Translations under genes and position numbers: made by a program | NCBI RefSeq assembly: GCF_009801115.1 | Contig: NZ_VTOL01000008.1 | Coordinates: 62,001 to 126,000, forward strand | Direction: 5' to 3' | Origin: Dyadobacter sp. 3J3 | GTDB lineage: Bacteria; Bacteroidota; Bacteroidia; Cytophagales; Spirosomataceae | DNA length: 64,000 nt | In this document: in pieces, positions 52,861 through 63,086 of the stretch | How positions within the stretch are numbered: the first letter of the stretch is position 1 | How the letters are laid out: each line of letters starts with the position of its first letter | Notes under the pieces: model-generated | The model's input: the letters and a program-made list of their open reading frames with translations, nothing else | Told to the model about the DNA's origin: nothing | The model's database searches: none

Positions 52861-54210
52861 GTGCTGAAAATTTTACGATCTTATACTTCTGCGGCTCCTC
52901 TGGTTGTTTTCAGGATTGCTTTTGGAACGATGCTATTTTTGAGCATAATCCGCTTTTGGAGAAAAGGCTGGATTGAAGATCTGTATATAAAACCTAAATA
53001 CTTTTTCCCTTTTTACGGTTTTGAATTCATAAAACCGTTGGGAGAATACACTTATTTTCTCTTTGCAGTTTGTGCCATTTGTGCTTTGCTGGTTGCATTG
53101 GGTTTATTTTACAGAATCGCAAGTATTGGACTATTCCTAACCTTTACCTATATCGAGCTGATCGACAAATCCACTTACCTCAATCATTATTATTTCGTAA
53201 GTGTTATCAGTTTTATGCTGATTTTTTTGCCAGCCAATGCTTATTTCTCTTTTGACGCATACCGAAACAAAAATTTTCAGACGGATCAGATTCCGGTATG
53301 GTGCATTTTTGTCATTAAAGCCATGGTCTGCATCCTCTATTTCTATGCTGGCGTGGCAAAATTAAACAGCGACTGGCTCTTAAACGCTTTACCGCTCAAA
53401 ATCTGGCTTCCGGCAAAAAACGACATGCCCGTTATCGGTTTCCTTTTCAATTATAAATGGATTCCTTACGTATTCAGCTGGTTTGGATGTTTTTACGATC
53501 TGAGTATTCCATTTTTTCTTTGGAACAAAAAAACGCGCCCCTTTGCTTTTATTGCTGTGGTTATTTTCCATGGACTTACCGCAATCCTTTTTCCAATCGG
53601 CATGTTTCCTTACATCATGATCGTCACGGCATTGATTTTCTTTTCAGGTCCGTTTCATCAGAATATCATCAACAGGCTTGGAGGTATACTTGGGTTAAAG
53701 GTTTCGTTTTTGAAAAATGACAAAAAATACGTTTATAACCAACTTACTTCCAATATTGCAAGCACTGTTTTTTCAATATTTTTTCTAATTCAACTCGTAC
53801 TTCCCTTCCGGTATTTAGCATATCCCGACGAACTATTCTGGACCGAAGAAGGCTATCGTTTTTCCTGGCGTGTGATGCTCATGGAAAAAGCGGGTTATAC
53901 CCAGTTTCAGATTAAAGACAAAACAGGAAAAACACTCATTGTAAATAACAATTTGTTTTTGACCACTTTACAGGAAAAAGCCATGTCCACACAACCCGAC
54001 ATGATTTTACAATACGCCCACATACTTCGCGATTATTACAGTCGTCACGGATTCAAAAATCCTGAGGTATATGTTGATTCTTACGTCGCGCTCAATGGCC
54101 GTTTGGGAAAACCACTGGTCAATCCCGAAGTTAACCTGGCCGCAGAAACGGAATCTTTCCAACACAAATTCTGGATAACTCACTTCGATAATGAAATTAA
54201 AGGTTTTTAA
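52861..54210 (+). CDS. HTTM-domain membrane protein
   Basis: 449 residues from a GTG, with about eight membrane helices in the first 320 residues and a soluble C-terminus. The pattern (APLVVFRIAFGTMLFLSIIRF, later IYFYAGVAKLNSDWL) fits the HTTM family related to vitamin K-dependent gamma-carboxylase. Its biochemical role in bacteria is unknown. It overlaps the TonB receptor gene by 20 bases, so the two are coupled, and an iron-related function is inferred from context. Confidence 0.88.
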   Translation: MLKILRSYTSAAPLVVFRIAFGTMLFLSIIRFWRKGWIEDLYIKPKYFFPFYGFEFIKPLGEYTYFLFAVCAICALLVALGLFYRIASIGLFLTFTYIELIDKSTYLNHYYFVSVISFMLIFLPANAYFSFDAYRNKNFQTDQIPVWCIFVIKAMVCILYFYAGVAKLNSDWLLNALPLKIWLPAKNDMPVIGFLFNYKWIPYVFSWFGCFYDLSIPFFLWNKKTRPFAFIAVVIFHGLTAILFPIGMFPYIMIVTALIFFSGPFHQNIINRLGGILGLKVSFLKNDKKYVYNQLTSNIASTVFSIFFLIQLVLPFRYLAYPDELFWTEEGYRFSWRVMLMEKAGYTQFQIKDKTGKTLIVNNNLFLTTLQEKAMSTQPDMILQYAHILRDYYSRHGFKNPEVYVDSYVALNGRLGKPLVNPEVNLAAETESFQHKFWITHFDNEIKGF

Positions 54211-56605
54211 TATTTTTATATTTTGTCTGATGATTACCAAAACGCTGGCGCAAACTCAGCTCTCGGGAATTATTATTTCAAAAAAAGATAGTTTGCCGGT
54301 TCAGGGCTGCACAATTTTTGTAACCAAAGGAGGTCAAAGCACTACAAGTGACGAGAATGGCAAGTTTCTAATTTCCATCAGCTCAGGAAATCATAGCGTC
54401 CATATCTCCCACCCCGATTTCAAATCGTATCAGCATTATTTTAAAACTGACGGTCAACCTGTCATTCTAAATTTTACACTGCATAGTAGAGAAAACGATC
54501 TGGAAGAAATTACCGTCACTGAAAAACAAAGTGATTTTGGCTATGCCCGAATGCGCGGCGTTGAAAATATGGGAATTTATGAAGGCAAAAAAACAGAGGT
54601 AATTTTGCCGGATAAGCTGGTTGCAAACCTTGCAACAAACAATGCCAGACAAGTTTATGCGCGTGTTCCGGGACTTAATATTTATGAAAACGACGGAGCC
54701 GGATTGCAGCTTAGTATCGGAGGCCGCGGCCTGGATCCGAACCGGAGTTCCAATTTTAATGTTCGTCAAAACGGTTACGATATCAGCGCCGATGCACTGG
54801 GTTATCCGGAAAGTTATTATACACCACCCATAGAAGCTGTGGGCAGAATACAAATTATTCGCGGTGCAGCATCTTTACAATACGGAACGCAGTTTGGTGG
54901 ATTATTAAATTTTGTAATGAAAAAACCGGTTGAAAATAGGAAGCTGGAATTGGTTGTCAGACAAAGTACCGGCTCATTCGGTTTTTATAATTCCTTTACG
55001 AGCGCCAGCGGAACGGTGGGAAAACTGAGTTATTACACTTTTGTTCAATACAAAAGAGGTGACGGATGGCGACCGAATTCCCATTTTAATAATGTGACTG
55101 TTTTTTCAAATGTTAATTACAAAATCTCCGAAAAGACGAAAGTTGGTATCGACATTACACACATGAATTATCTGGCTCAACAACCTGGCGGTCAATCTGA
55201 CGATATGTTCAATACCGATCCCCGTCAAAGTAATCGTGAACGTAACTGGTTCAAGGTCAATTGGAATATGCTTGCGTTAAATTTTGACCATAAGTTTAAT
55301 GCGATGAATGAATTTAACCTTCGCCTTTTTGGTCTATCCGCTTTTCGTTATTCGCTGGGTTTTCGGCCAAACCGCGTTGCCACTATTGATGACAATAGCG
55401 AAAGAGATTTAATCAAAGGAAATTTCACGAACTGGGGGGCAGAAGCTCGTTATCTAAAAAGATATTACACCGGAAAAATGCAAAATGTTTTACTGGTGGG
55501 AACAAGATATTATCACGGTTTCAACCACAGTTTACAAGGAGCAGGAAGTAATGGAAAAGATGCCAATTTCAATTTCGTTGACGCTGATAAACTCGTTACA
55601 TATGACTACCGTTTTCCAAACCGAAATATTTCTGTTTTTGCTGAAAACGTTTTATATGTCAATGATCGGTTTTCAATAACGCCGGGTATTCGCTTTGAAT
55701 ACATCCATACTATTGCGGACGGTTATTATGGAAATATTTCGAGAGATTTAGCAGGAAATATTATCAATATCTCAAAGACGGATGAGTACAGAACCAACGG
55801 CAGACAATTTGTAATTGCAGGTTTGGGACTGAGTTACAAACCTGCCCCGCATCTTGATATGTATGGAAATTTATCCCAAAATTATCGTTCTATCACATTC
55901 AGTGACATGCGAATTTCAAATCCTTCATCGGTTATCGACCCGAATATGAAAGATGAAAAAGGTCATTCACTTGATATTGGAATCAGAAGTTACCAGACTT
56001 CATTATACAATTTTGATGTAAGCGGTTTTTACCTGAACTATAACAACCGTATCGGGGAAGTACAATTTTATGATGAAAGCAACCGCGTGCTCCGGAAAAG
56101 AGGAAATGTCGGACGGGCCGTGATTATGGGTTTAGAATCATATGGTGAAGCCGATTTTTTGAGATTACTAATCCCGAAAACAAATTTTAGCGGCGTTTTA
56201 TTTACCAATATTGCAGTCATTCATTCCACTTATAAAGAAAGTGAAATTGTTGGTGTAAAAGGAAAACAAGTTGAATTTGTTCCGAAATTCAACATAAAAT
56301 CCGGCATACGGTTTGGTTATAAAAATCTGAAAGCATCTTTTCAATATACCCATTTATCTGATCAGTTTACCGAAGCAACCAACGCGGTTGATGGTGGCGT
56401 AACAGGAGTTGTCGGAATTATTCCGGCCTATACGATTATGGATGCCAGCGTTTCTTACGAATATAAAAAACTTAGATTTGAAGGAAGCGTAAATAATCTG
56501 GCAAACCGCATGTATTTTACCCGTCGCGCCACGGGTTATCCCGGACCAGGAATTTTACCTTCCGATGGTCGTGGATTTTATATTACCGTTCAGGTGAAGA
56601 TTTAA
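54191..56605 (+). CDS. TonB-dependent outer membrane receptor (FecA-like)
   Basis: 804 residues. Signal peptide at 1-20, a carboxypeptidase-regulatory-like beta domain (about 25-105), a plug domain (ARQVYARVPGLNIYENDGAG...SIGGRGLDPNRSSN) and a 22-strand barrel ending in an aromatic-rich terminus (GRGFYITVQVKI). The plug resembles receptors for ferric citrate and siderophores. It is the last gene of the operon and would import the ferric ligand with TonB energy. Confidence 0.94.
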   Translation: MKLKVFNIFIFCLMITKTLAQTQLSGIIISKKDSLPVQGCTIFVTKGGQSTTSDENGKFLISISSGNHSVHISHPDFKSYQHYFKTDGQPVILNFTLHSRENDLEEITVTEKQSDFGYARMRGVENMGIYEGKKTEVILPDKLVANLATNNARQVYARVPGLNIYENDGAGLQLSIGGRGLDPNRSSNFNVRQNGYDISADALGYPESYYTPPIEAVGRIQIIRGAASLQYGTQFGGLLNFVMKKPVENRKLELVVRQSTGSFGFYNSFTSASGTVGKLSYYTFVQYKRGDGWRPNSHFNNVTVFSNVNYKISEKTKVGIDITHMNYLAQQPGGQSDDMFNTDPRQSNRERNWFKVNWNMLALNFDHKFNAMNEFNLRLFGLSAFRYSLGFRPNRVATIDDNSERDLIKGNFTNWGAEARYLKRYYTGKMQNVLLVGTRYYHGFNHSLQGAGSNGKDANFNFVDADKLVTYDYRFPNRNISVFAENVLYVNDRFSITPGIRFEYIHTIADGYYGNISRDLAGNIINISKTDEYRTNGRQFVIAGLGLSYKPAPHLDMYGNLSQNYRSITFSDMRISNPSSVIDPNMKDEKGHSLDIGIRSYQTSLYNFDVSGFYLNYNNRIGEVQFYDESNRVLRKRGNVGRAVIMGLESYGEADFLRLLIPKTNFSGVLFTNIAVIHSTYKESEIVGVKGKQVEFVPKFNIKSGIRFGYKNLKASFQYTHLSDQFTEATNAVDGGVTGVVGIIPAYTIMDASVSYEYKKLRFEGSVNNLANRMYFTRRATGYPGPGILPSDGRGFYITVQVKI

Positions 56606-56699
56606 ATACGTATGCTCCCCGAAAGTTAAAAATCGTTAAATACCTTTCAGTGATTAGATTAGCAGCATTGAGGCTCTTACTTTTATTACAAAAAACCTC

Positions 56700-59102
56700 A
56701 TGCTGCAAAACTACTTCAAAATCGCCTGGCGTAATCTTGTCAAACGGAAATTCTTCTCCCTGGTAAGTATCCTCGGATTATCTGCCGGGATGACTTTCAC
56801 TTTCCTGATCGGAAGTTATGTCTGGGGAGAATTACAGGTAAATAAATCTTTAAAAAATCCGGATAACCAATATATCCTGCAAAGCAAATGGAAACAACCG
56901 GATATGGTTGTTGAAATTGCTACACTTGGGCCGCTGGGAAAGACATTAAAGGAAGAATATCCAAATCTGGTTGCCAATTATTACCGTTACGACGGAATAA
57001 CAGTTGTTGTGTCAAATGGTGAAAAACACTTCAGGGAGGAGGCCCAGGCGGGGGATTCTACTTTACTTTCCATGTATGGATTTCCTTTGATATATGGTAA
57101 TCCTCGAACAGCACTTCAACAGCCGAATTCAATCGCACTTACGGAAGAAAAAGCCATTAAATACTTTGGGACAAATGATGTTCTGGGCAAAAATATTACC
57201 CTGGATAATTTTGTTGGCGGAAAACAGGAATTCAAAATAACAGCTGTTCTAAAATCTTTACCAAATAATTCCGTAACAAATCTTCTAAAATCACCTGCGG
57301 AAATTTTCATTCCATTAAACGGCCTGAATGGCAGAAACGGTGCTGACAGTTGGTCATTTCCTTATATGATCACATTTATAGAACTTAAAAATGGCGTGAC
57401 AACAAAAGATCTGGAAAAACCGATTGCCCGGATTTTAAAAACAAACACCACTGAAAATATTAAAGCCAATTTGCAGGTATACTCGACACCGTTGAAAGCA
57501 TTTTACATGGAACAAAATAACGGTCTGGTAAGAAAAATGATCTATACACTTCTCGGTGTATCCATTTTTATATTGCTGATGGCTGTGGTAAATTTTGTCA
57601 ATATCGCCATAGGAAATTCGTCTTCCAGATTGAAAGAGATTGGTGTCCGGAAAGTGTTGGGCAGCAGGAGAAACCAATTGATATTCCAGTTTTTGGCTGA
57701 ATCCTTTATTCTGGCCGTTATATCAATGATATTATCCATAGGTCTTTACGAGTTGTTCAGACCTTATTTTGAAGATATGCTCGGAAAAAGCATAAATTCA
57801 ATTTTCACGCTTCTACCTTATTCTTTAATTATTTCTGTTTTAATTGCTGCGGTAATGGCCTTGCTGGCAGGTATATATCCGGCTTTCATTTTATCTTCCC
57901 TTCCCGCAATTGAGTCTGTCAAAGGAAAACTGAAATCAGTTAAGGAAAATATTTTATTCCGAAGAGTGTTAATTGCCTCTCAATTTTCGATTGCCCTATT
58001 TGTATTTATCGCTGCAACTTTGGTCTCCAGGCAAGTCAGTTATTTTTTTAATAAGGATCTGGGTTATAATAAGGAATCGATTATTTCGATCGCTACGCCA
58101 CGGGATTGGACGCCCGGAGGTGTTATCAAAATGGAGGGAATCCGGGAAGAAATGGCTCATCTCAAAGAAGTTGACAAAGTAAGTTTATCTTATGAAATTC
58201 CGAATGGAAACTTTGGCGGAAACACGGGATTGTACAAAATGGGACAAGATTCCACGGAGGCTATTTATACGCAAATTCTTTCCACCGACGAAAAATATGC
58301 AGAAACATACCAGCTCAACGTTTTAGCCGGAAAATTTTTCTTCGCCAAACAAGGTGTATACCGGCCAGATGAAATTATCCTGAACGAAAAAGCCGCAAAA
58401 TCACTTGGTTTTATGAATCCCCAGGATGCTATTGGTCAGCAAATCAGGATGCATTTCAGCTCTACTCCTTTAACTATCGGCGGTGTTGTCAAAAATTTTC
58501 ATTTTGAATCAATGCATCAGGAAATTAAACCTCTGGCCTTTCTCCATATTCGGAATGCGAATATTTATCGGTTTCTTTCTTTTAAAATTCCTGCTGGAAA
58601 TGTCTCACAATCACTTGCCGCTATTGAAAATAAGTGGCGAATTTTGATGCCTGAAACTGCGTTCGAATATTCTTTCATGGACGACACACTCGCGAAGCTA
58701 TATAAATCCGAAATGCAGTTAAAACAGGCTGCAAATGTGGCAACCATACTTTCCGTCATCATTGTATTACTTGGAATCCTAGGAATGGTTTCCATGAATG
58801 TTTCCCGACGAACACGTGAAGTGGGAATCAGGAAAGTCCTGGGCGCCTCTTATGCAAATGTCACGATGTTATTTTTAAGCGAGTTTTTAATGATGATTTT
58901 CACCGCGATGCTCATTGCTTTTCCACTTGCGTTCCTTAGTATGAATAAATGGCTGCAAATTTATGCTTACCGTGTTGAGATTAGCTGGATTAGTTTCGCC
59001 ACGGTCGGTATCATTTTCTCCTTGGTCGTTTGCATTTTAGTTGCCCTGGTTACTTACAAGGCAGCGGTTATGAATCCGGTTAAAGCAATAAAGATGGAAT
59101 AG
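56700..59102 (+). CDS. FtsX-type ABC transporter permease
   Basis: 800 residues with two FtsX blocks: an N-terminal helix, periplasmic MacB-like domain (MLQNYFKIAWRNLVKRKFFS at the start), four helices in the middle, a second periplasmic domain and three C-terminal helices (GIRKVLGASYANVTMLFLSEFL). Bacteroidota carry many such permeases without an adjacent ATPase. It starts 94 bases after the TonB receptor. Export of lipids or peptides, or signalling, is possible; no substrate can be named. A terminator follows. Confidence 0.92.
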   Translation: MLQNYFKIAWRNLVKRKFFSLVSILGLSAGMTFTFLIGSYVWGELQVNKSLKNPDNQYILQSKWKQPDMVVEIATLGPLGKTLKEEYPNLVANYYRYDGITVVVSNGEKHFREEAQAGDSTLLSMYGFPLIYGNPRTALQQPNSIALTEEKAIKYFGTNDVLGKNITLDNFVGGKQEFKITAVLKSLPNNSVTNLLKSPAEIFIPLNGLNGRNGADSWSFPYMITFIELKNGVTTKDLEKPIARILKTNTTENIKANLQVYSTPLKAFYMEQNNGLVRKMIYTLLGVSIFILLMAVVNFVNIAIGNSSSRLKEIGVRKVLGSRRNQLIFQFLAESFILAVISMILSIGLYELFRPYFEDMLGKSINSIFTLLPYSLIISVLIAAVMALLAGIYPAFILSSLPAIESVKGKLKSVKENILFRRVLIASQFSIALFVFIAATLVSRQVSYFFNKDLGYNKESIISIATPRDWTPGGVIKMEGIREEMAHLKEVDKVSLSYEIPNGNFGGNTGLYKMGQDSTEAIYTQILSTDEKYAETYQLNVLAGKFFFAKQGVYRPDEIILNEKAAKSLGFMNPQDAIGQQIRMHFSSTPLTIGGVVKNFHFESMHQEIKPLAFLHIRNANIYRFLSFKIPAGNVSQSLAAIENKWRILMPETAFEYSFMDDTLAKLYKSEMQLKQAANVATILSVIIVLLGILGMVSMNVSRRTREVGIRKVLGASYANVTMLFLSEFLMMIFTAMLIAFPLAFLSMNKWLQIYAYRVEISWISFATVGIIFSLVVCILVALVTYKAAVMNPVKAIKME

Positions 59103-59130
59103 TACACAATTTATTTTCCAAAATATAAAA

Positions 59131-59172
59131 TCCATAATAATCTAACAGACAGATTATTATGGATTTTTTTTG
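59131..59172 (+). terminator. terminator after the ABC permease
   Basis: ATCCATAATAATCT (59131-59144) and AGATTATTATGGAT (59152-59165) pair perfectly around 7 bases and eight T residues follow. Confidence 0.85.
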
Positions 59173-59248
59173 ATTTACTTTCAGCATTATCAAAAAAAAA
59201 TTTCTTAATCTGTAACAGTTTTCCGGTTCAGTCGTCTTTGTCATTGAA

Positions 59249-59767
59249 ATGGATTTACAAGCTTTTAAGCAACATATCGTTCCCGTGCAAGCCCGCCTTT
59301 TCCGGCTGGCTCAAATGTTTCTTCGCAATCGCGAGGAGGCTGAGGATGCAACGCAGAATGTGCTTTTAAAGCTTTGGACAAACAGACAAAAATTGGACAG
59401 CTATCAAAGTGTGGAAGCTTTGGCCGTACAAATGACCCGAAATGAATGTCTTGACAGGATTAAATCGCATAGCAGAAAAAAGATGGCCCATGATTTTGAT
59501 ATGAAGGAAGTGAAGGCAAATCAGATTTCACCCTATAAGCAGGTGGAAAATGCAGACAATGCCTCCCTGATCGGGAAACTGATCGGAGAACTTCCTGAAC
59601 AGCAAAAACTTGTTCTTCATTTGCGCGACGTGGAGGAATATTCATTTCAAGAAATTGAAAAAGTTACAGGATTAAGCGCGGCAAACATTCGGGTGATTTT
59701 GTCCAGAGCACGCCAAAGGTTGAGGGAGAATTATTTAAAAGACAATGACTATGAACCAGGATATTGA
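59249..59767 (+). CDS. ECF RNA polymerase sigma factor
   Basis: 172 residues with sigma region 2 (RLFRLAQMFLRNREEAEDATQNVLLKLW) and region 4 (LPEQQKLVLHLRDVEEYSFQEIEKVTGLSAANIRVILSRARQRL). No anti-sigma gene of standard type follows; instead a membrane protein with HEAT-like repeats overlaps its end by 23 bases and probably controls it. Targets are likely to include its own operon. Confidence 0.94.
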   Translation: MDLQAFKQHIVPVQARLFRLAQMFLRNREEAEDATQNVLLKLWTNRQKLDSYQSVEALAVQMTRNECLDRIKSHSRKKMAHDFDMKEVKANQISPYKQVENADNASLIGKLIGELPEQQKLVLHLRDVEEYSFQEIEKVTGLSAANIRVILSRARQRLRENYLKDNDYEPGY

Positions 59768-60545
59768 CGATTTACTAAATAAATATTACGAGGGAGAAAC
59801 AACGCTGGAGGAGGAAAAATATCTTCGGTCGTTTTTTCAAAAAGATAATATTCCTGCGTATTTACAAAGTCACGCGGCTCAATTCCGCTACTTTGCTGAT
59901 GCTGGAAAAGAACAGCCATCAACAGCATTTGATTTTGAGATACCGCAGGAAACTATCGGTAAAAAATCAGTAAAAATAAAGGCATTAACAAGCTGGACTT
60001 TACGAATCGCGGCCGGTTTGGCTTTATTAGTTACAGGTTTCGCCTCTGGTTTTATTTATAGTTACAAACTTGAAAAAAATCACAATTCGGAGAATAGTTA
60101 TATTTCTAAAAGTGAAGCTGAACCCTTTTTAAAAATGAGAAAAGTACTGGCTTTTGATCAATCTGAAAATACTTCGGCCAGTGACCGAATCCAGGCGGTT
60201 TCCCAGAGTTATGAATTGTCAGGCGCAGATGCCGAAATCACAGAATTGCTGGTCAATGTCCTCAATTTTGATGTTAATGTAAACGTTCGGCTAGCTGCTT
60301 TTCAGGCTTTATTACGCTTTGAAAATGAAGACGGCGTACGTCAGGCATTGATTCAGTCACTGTCAATTCAAACAGACCCGAATCTTCAAATCAGGCTTAT
60401 TGAGGCTTTGGTGCGAATGAAAGAAAAACGTGCTGTGGACCAAATTCAGCGAATTGCAAAAAATCAGGAAGTGATGGATATCGTTCGGGCAAAAGCGGAA
60501 GAAGGACTAAGCTTTTTGAATCAGAAAAAAAATCCAGCCTCTTAA
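59745..60545 (+). CDS. membrane protein with HEAT-like repeats, probable anti-sigma factor
   Basis: 266 residues. The N-terminal 90 residues are cytosolic (IDDLLNKYYEGETTLEEEKYLRSFF, typical of anti-sigma-like starts), one membrane span lies at about 85-107 (LRIAAGLALLVTGFASGFIYSY), and the C-terminal part holds helical HEAT-like repeats outside (VNVRLAAFQALLRFENEDGVRQALIQSL). Two ATG codons (59745, 59751) are possible. Coupling to the sigma gene supports a regulator role. Confidence 0.82.
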   Translation: MTMNQDIDDLLNKYYEGETTLEEEKYLRSFFQKDNIPAYLQSHAAQFRYFADAGKEQPSTAFDFEIPQETIGKKSVKIKALTSWTLRIAAGLALLVTGFASGFIYSYKLEKNHNSENSYISKSEAEPFLKMRKVLAFDQSENTSASDRIQAVSQSYELSGADAEITELLVNVLNFDVNVNVRLAAFQALLRFENEDGVRQALIQSLSIQTDPNLQIRLIEALVRMKEKRAVDQIQRIAKNQEVMDIVRAKAEEGLSFLNQKKNPAS

Positions 60546-60648
60546 TTATTAAACACCGTGTAGTATAAATCTTCATTTTGGAGAGCAGGATATCTATGCC
60601 CTTTTCAATTAATAAATAGTATCGATTCACATTTTTTAAATCAAGTCC

Positions 60649-61431
60649 ATGAAAAAAATCACCTTATTAATTTCAGTTATCCTGTGGCTTGCCACGCACG
60701 TTCATGCACAGGAATTTAAAACCAAGCTCGCTAATTCAAAGGATCAAAAAGTATTCATTGAAATGAACACGAGCGAAATCACGATTGAAGGAACTAACTC
60801 GGACGAAATTTCAATTACGGCTTCCTCCAAAATTGATCCGCTTCCTGAACGTGCAAAAGGATTGAAACCGGTTTATTATGGTGTGGAAGACAACACCGGA
60901 ATTGGCCTGTCCGTAACGAAAGAAGACGGCGCGATCAAGATTGAAAAAGCGGTGAGAAAATCTATCAAGTACACCATTCGCATTCCTAAAAAAGTCGCCG
61001 TAAAATTTAAAGAAACCAACTGGCAGGGCGGTTCCAGCTTGTCCATCAGCAACATGGACGGCGACCTGGAAGTGAGCACACTTAGTGCAGATATTGACCT
61101 GTTGCATATAAGCGGCCCTGTGGTGGCAAACAGTACAAGTGGCTCCATTAAAGTGATTTACGAAAATTTAAATCAGTTAAAGCCATCGGCCATATCAACC
61201 ATTAGCGGTTCGGTAGATGTGACCTTACCGGCAAGTGTCAAATCCAATCTCAGCCTGCACACCATTAACGGAGAAATATATACCGACTTTGACCTTGGGT
61301 TGAAAAATGAGAAAAACGGCATGTCGAAAATCAGCATGGGAAGCTCGGTGAAAGGCGCAACCAATGGCGGCGGCGTGGAAATTCAGCTTAACACCATCAG
61401 TAATAATATTTATATCCGTAAACAGAAATAA
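60649..61431 (+). CDS. DUF4097-type secreted beta-repeat protein
   Basis: 260 residues with a signal peptide (residues 1-21). The body is beta-rich with short repeats (SISNMDGDLEVSTLSADIDLLHISG, AISTISGSVDVTLPAS) of the DUF4097 type, a right-handed beta-helix-like fold. Role unknown; it is read downstream of an ECF sigma pair and followed by a paralogue 26 bases later. It may be an envelope protein under that sigma factor. Confidence 0.85.
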   Translation: MKKITLLISVILWLATHVHAQEFKTKLANSKDQKVFIEMNTSEITIEGTNSDEISITASSKIDPLPERAKGLKPVYYGVEDNTGIGLSVTKEDGAIKIEKAVRKSIKYTIRIPKKVAVKFKETNWQGGSSLSISNMDGDLEVSTLSADIDLLHISGPVVANSTSGSIKVIYENLNQLKPSAISTISGSVDVTLPASVKSNLSLHTINGEIYTDFDLGLKNEKNGMSKISMGSSVKGATNGGGVEIQLNTISNNIYIRKQK

Positions 61432-61457
61432 CAACAATCTCCCTGACTTTTTTAGCT

Positions 61458-62153
61458 ATGAAAAAATATACATTTTTACTTTTGGTTTTGATCTTCAACC
61501 AGGCGTTTTCGCAAAAAATTATTGATAAAAAACTTCCGTTCACTCCCGGTCAAACGGTCAATCTGAATCTGAGGTTCGGAGATAGTATCAAAGTGCGTTA
61601 TTGGGATAAAAACGAAGTTTCCGTCCACATTTCCGCAACGATCAACGGCGGAAAACTGAATGATGCTTTAACAATAACCTCGGAGAATACGGCTCAGCAA
61701 ATATCTCTCAAAACGGATTTGAACCAGGATATGCTTTTGGACGGAAAAGCAGAGGATTGTCCGGATAAAAAATACTCTTACAATTCAGAGAAAGGTGGAA
61801 AACGGTTTTACGTGTGCAGCGAAATAAATTACCAGGTTTTTCTGCCGCGTCAGGCCAAACTTATTCTTGAAACGATTAACGGGAACATTGATATTGAAGG
61901 TGCATCGATGGCCGTAAATGCTAAAACGATAAGCGGTTTCGTGGACATGAGCTGGCCAAAATCAAAAGGCGCCAACCTTGGTATGAAGACAATTACAGGT
62001 GAAATTTACACAGATTTTACCATTGATTACAAGGATAAAAAACAGAAAAATCCTATTGTAGGTTATTTACTTGAAGGATCAATGAATGGCGGTGGACCTG
62101 AAATAAAGCTGGAATCAATCAGTAATAATGTCTATTTCCGACAAATAAAATAG
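61458..62153 (+). CDS. second DUF4097-like secreted protein
   Basis: 231 residues with a signal peptide (residues 1-18). The beta-strand pattern and the endings MKTITGEIYTDFTIDYKDKK and SISNNVYFRQ match the previous gene (TINGEIYTDFDLGLK, TISNNIYIRK), so they arose by duplication. It has a Cys pair (EDCPDKKY, YVCSEINY) absent in its neighbour, perhaps a disulfide. A bidirectional terminator follows. Confidence 0.85.
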   Translation: MKKYTFLLLVLIFNQAFSQKIIDKKLPFTPGQTVNLNLRFGDSIKVRYWDKNEVSVHISATINGGKLNDALTITSENTAQQISLKTDLNQDMLLDGKAEDCPDKKYSYNSEKGGKRFYVCSEINYQVFLPRQAKLILETINGNIDIEGASMAVNAKTISGFVDMSWPKSKGANLGMKTITGEIYTDFTIDYKDKKQKNPIVGYLLEGSMNGGGPEIKLESISNNVYFRQIK

Positions 62154-62178
62154 ACATATTTTGTAGTTATTCCAGGCA

Positions 62179-62220
62179 AAAAAATAACCCGGAATTCATA
62201 TTACTACCGGGTTATTTTTT
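62179..62220. terminator. bidirectional terminator
   Basis: AAAAAATAACCCGG (62179-62192) and CCGGGTTATTTTTT (62207-62220) pair perfectly, with A and T runs at the two ends, between convergent genes. Confidence 0.9.
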
Positions 62221-62225
62221 GATAT

Positions 62226-62708
62226 TTATTGCTCCGCTATACCTTCATTAGTCTTCTTTTTTATTTTATAACTGTTCTTTTCTTTCTGTAAATTCTCCGC
62301 TGCATCAATGGAATGTGAATGATGAATATCATGATCGTCCTCGGAAATATCGGATAATTTTTGGTAAAACTTGTGCAGCACATTGAGCTCATCCTCAGTT
62401 AAATCTTCTATGTCAACCATCCTGTTACTTGCATGTTTGCTTGCTGCTATCAGCTCATTCAGTTTGAGATGGACTGCTTTGGAATCTTTGTTTTGGGATT
62501 TCTGAATTATAAATACCATCAAAAATGTGATGATGGTTGTGGACGTGTTAATGACCAGCTGCCATGTATCCGAGTAATTAAACAGTGGCCCTGTTACTCC
62601 CCAGATGAGGATAATTAAAAAAGCAATCAGGAAAGCTGGTGAGCTTCCCGTCCAGTTCGTGATTTTTGTTGCAATTTTTTCAAACCCCGCACTTATTTTA
62701 TTTGGCAT
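62226..62708 (-). CDS. low-affinity iron permease family membrane protein
   Basis: 160 residues with two membrane helices (about 25-45 and 55-75: FLIAFLIILIWGVTGPLF, LVINTSTTIITFLMVFIIQKSQN) and a charged, His-containing C-terminus. NTSTTIITFLMVFIIQ...HLKLNELI is the family's conserved stretch. Despite the name, iron transport by bacterial members is not established. It is convergent with the DUF4097 genes and likely monocistronic. Confidence 0.88.
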   Translation of the reverse strand: MPNKISAGFEKIATKITNWTGSSPAFLIAFLIILIWGVTGPLFNYSDTWQLVINTSTTIITFLMVFIIQKSQNKDSKAVHLKLNELIAASKHASNRMVDIEDLTEDELNVLHKFYQKLSDISEDDHDIHHSHSIDAAENLQKEKNSYKIKKKTNEGIAEQ

Positions 62709-63086
62709 AGGTATTATTATTTAGTGGATGGTTATAAATTTTGATAGAACCTTTACCATCAAATTTTGTGCCTGATTTCTAATTCTTACAAGAACATACC
62801 GTTAAAGCTTCTCATTTAACTACAATTTAATCTGTCCCGCCTCCATACTATTAATGAATTACTGAATTACCATTAATAAAATCGGTTAGATTGGAGCAAT
62901 TTCTCAATGTTCCTTCTCTAACTGTAATTACCACCACAGGATCATTGACTTGTACCGTTACACCGGCTGATTCAGCACATATCTTTGTGAAGCACAAAGA
63001 AAGTACCGTATACAAATCTAATTGGTTAGAACCTGGCCAATAAATTTGGACAAAAGTTTAGAATTCATTTCACTCTATATTAAATC
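62709..63086. other. 378-bp intergenic region with a possible promoter
   Basis: No gene is visible. TATCTTTG at 62980-62987 fits the Bacteroidota -7 box and would drive the gene at 63087, with a 5' leader near 95 bases; no good -33 element is seen. Confidence 0.35.
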
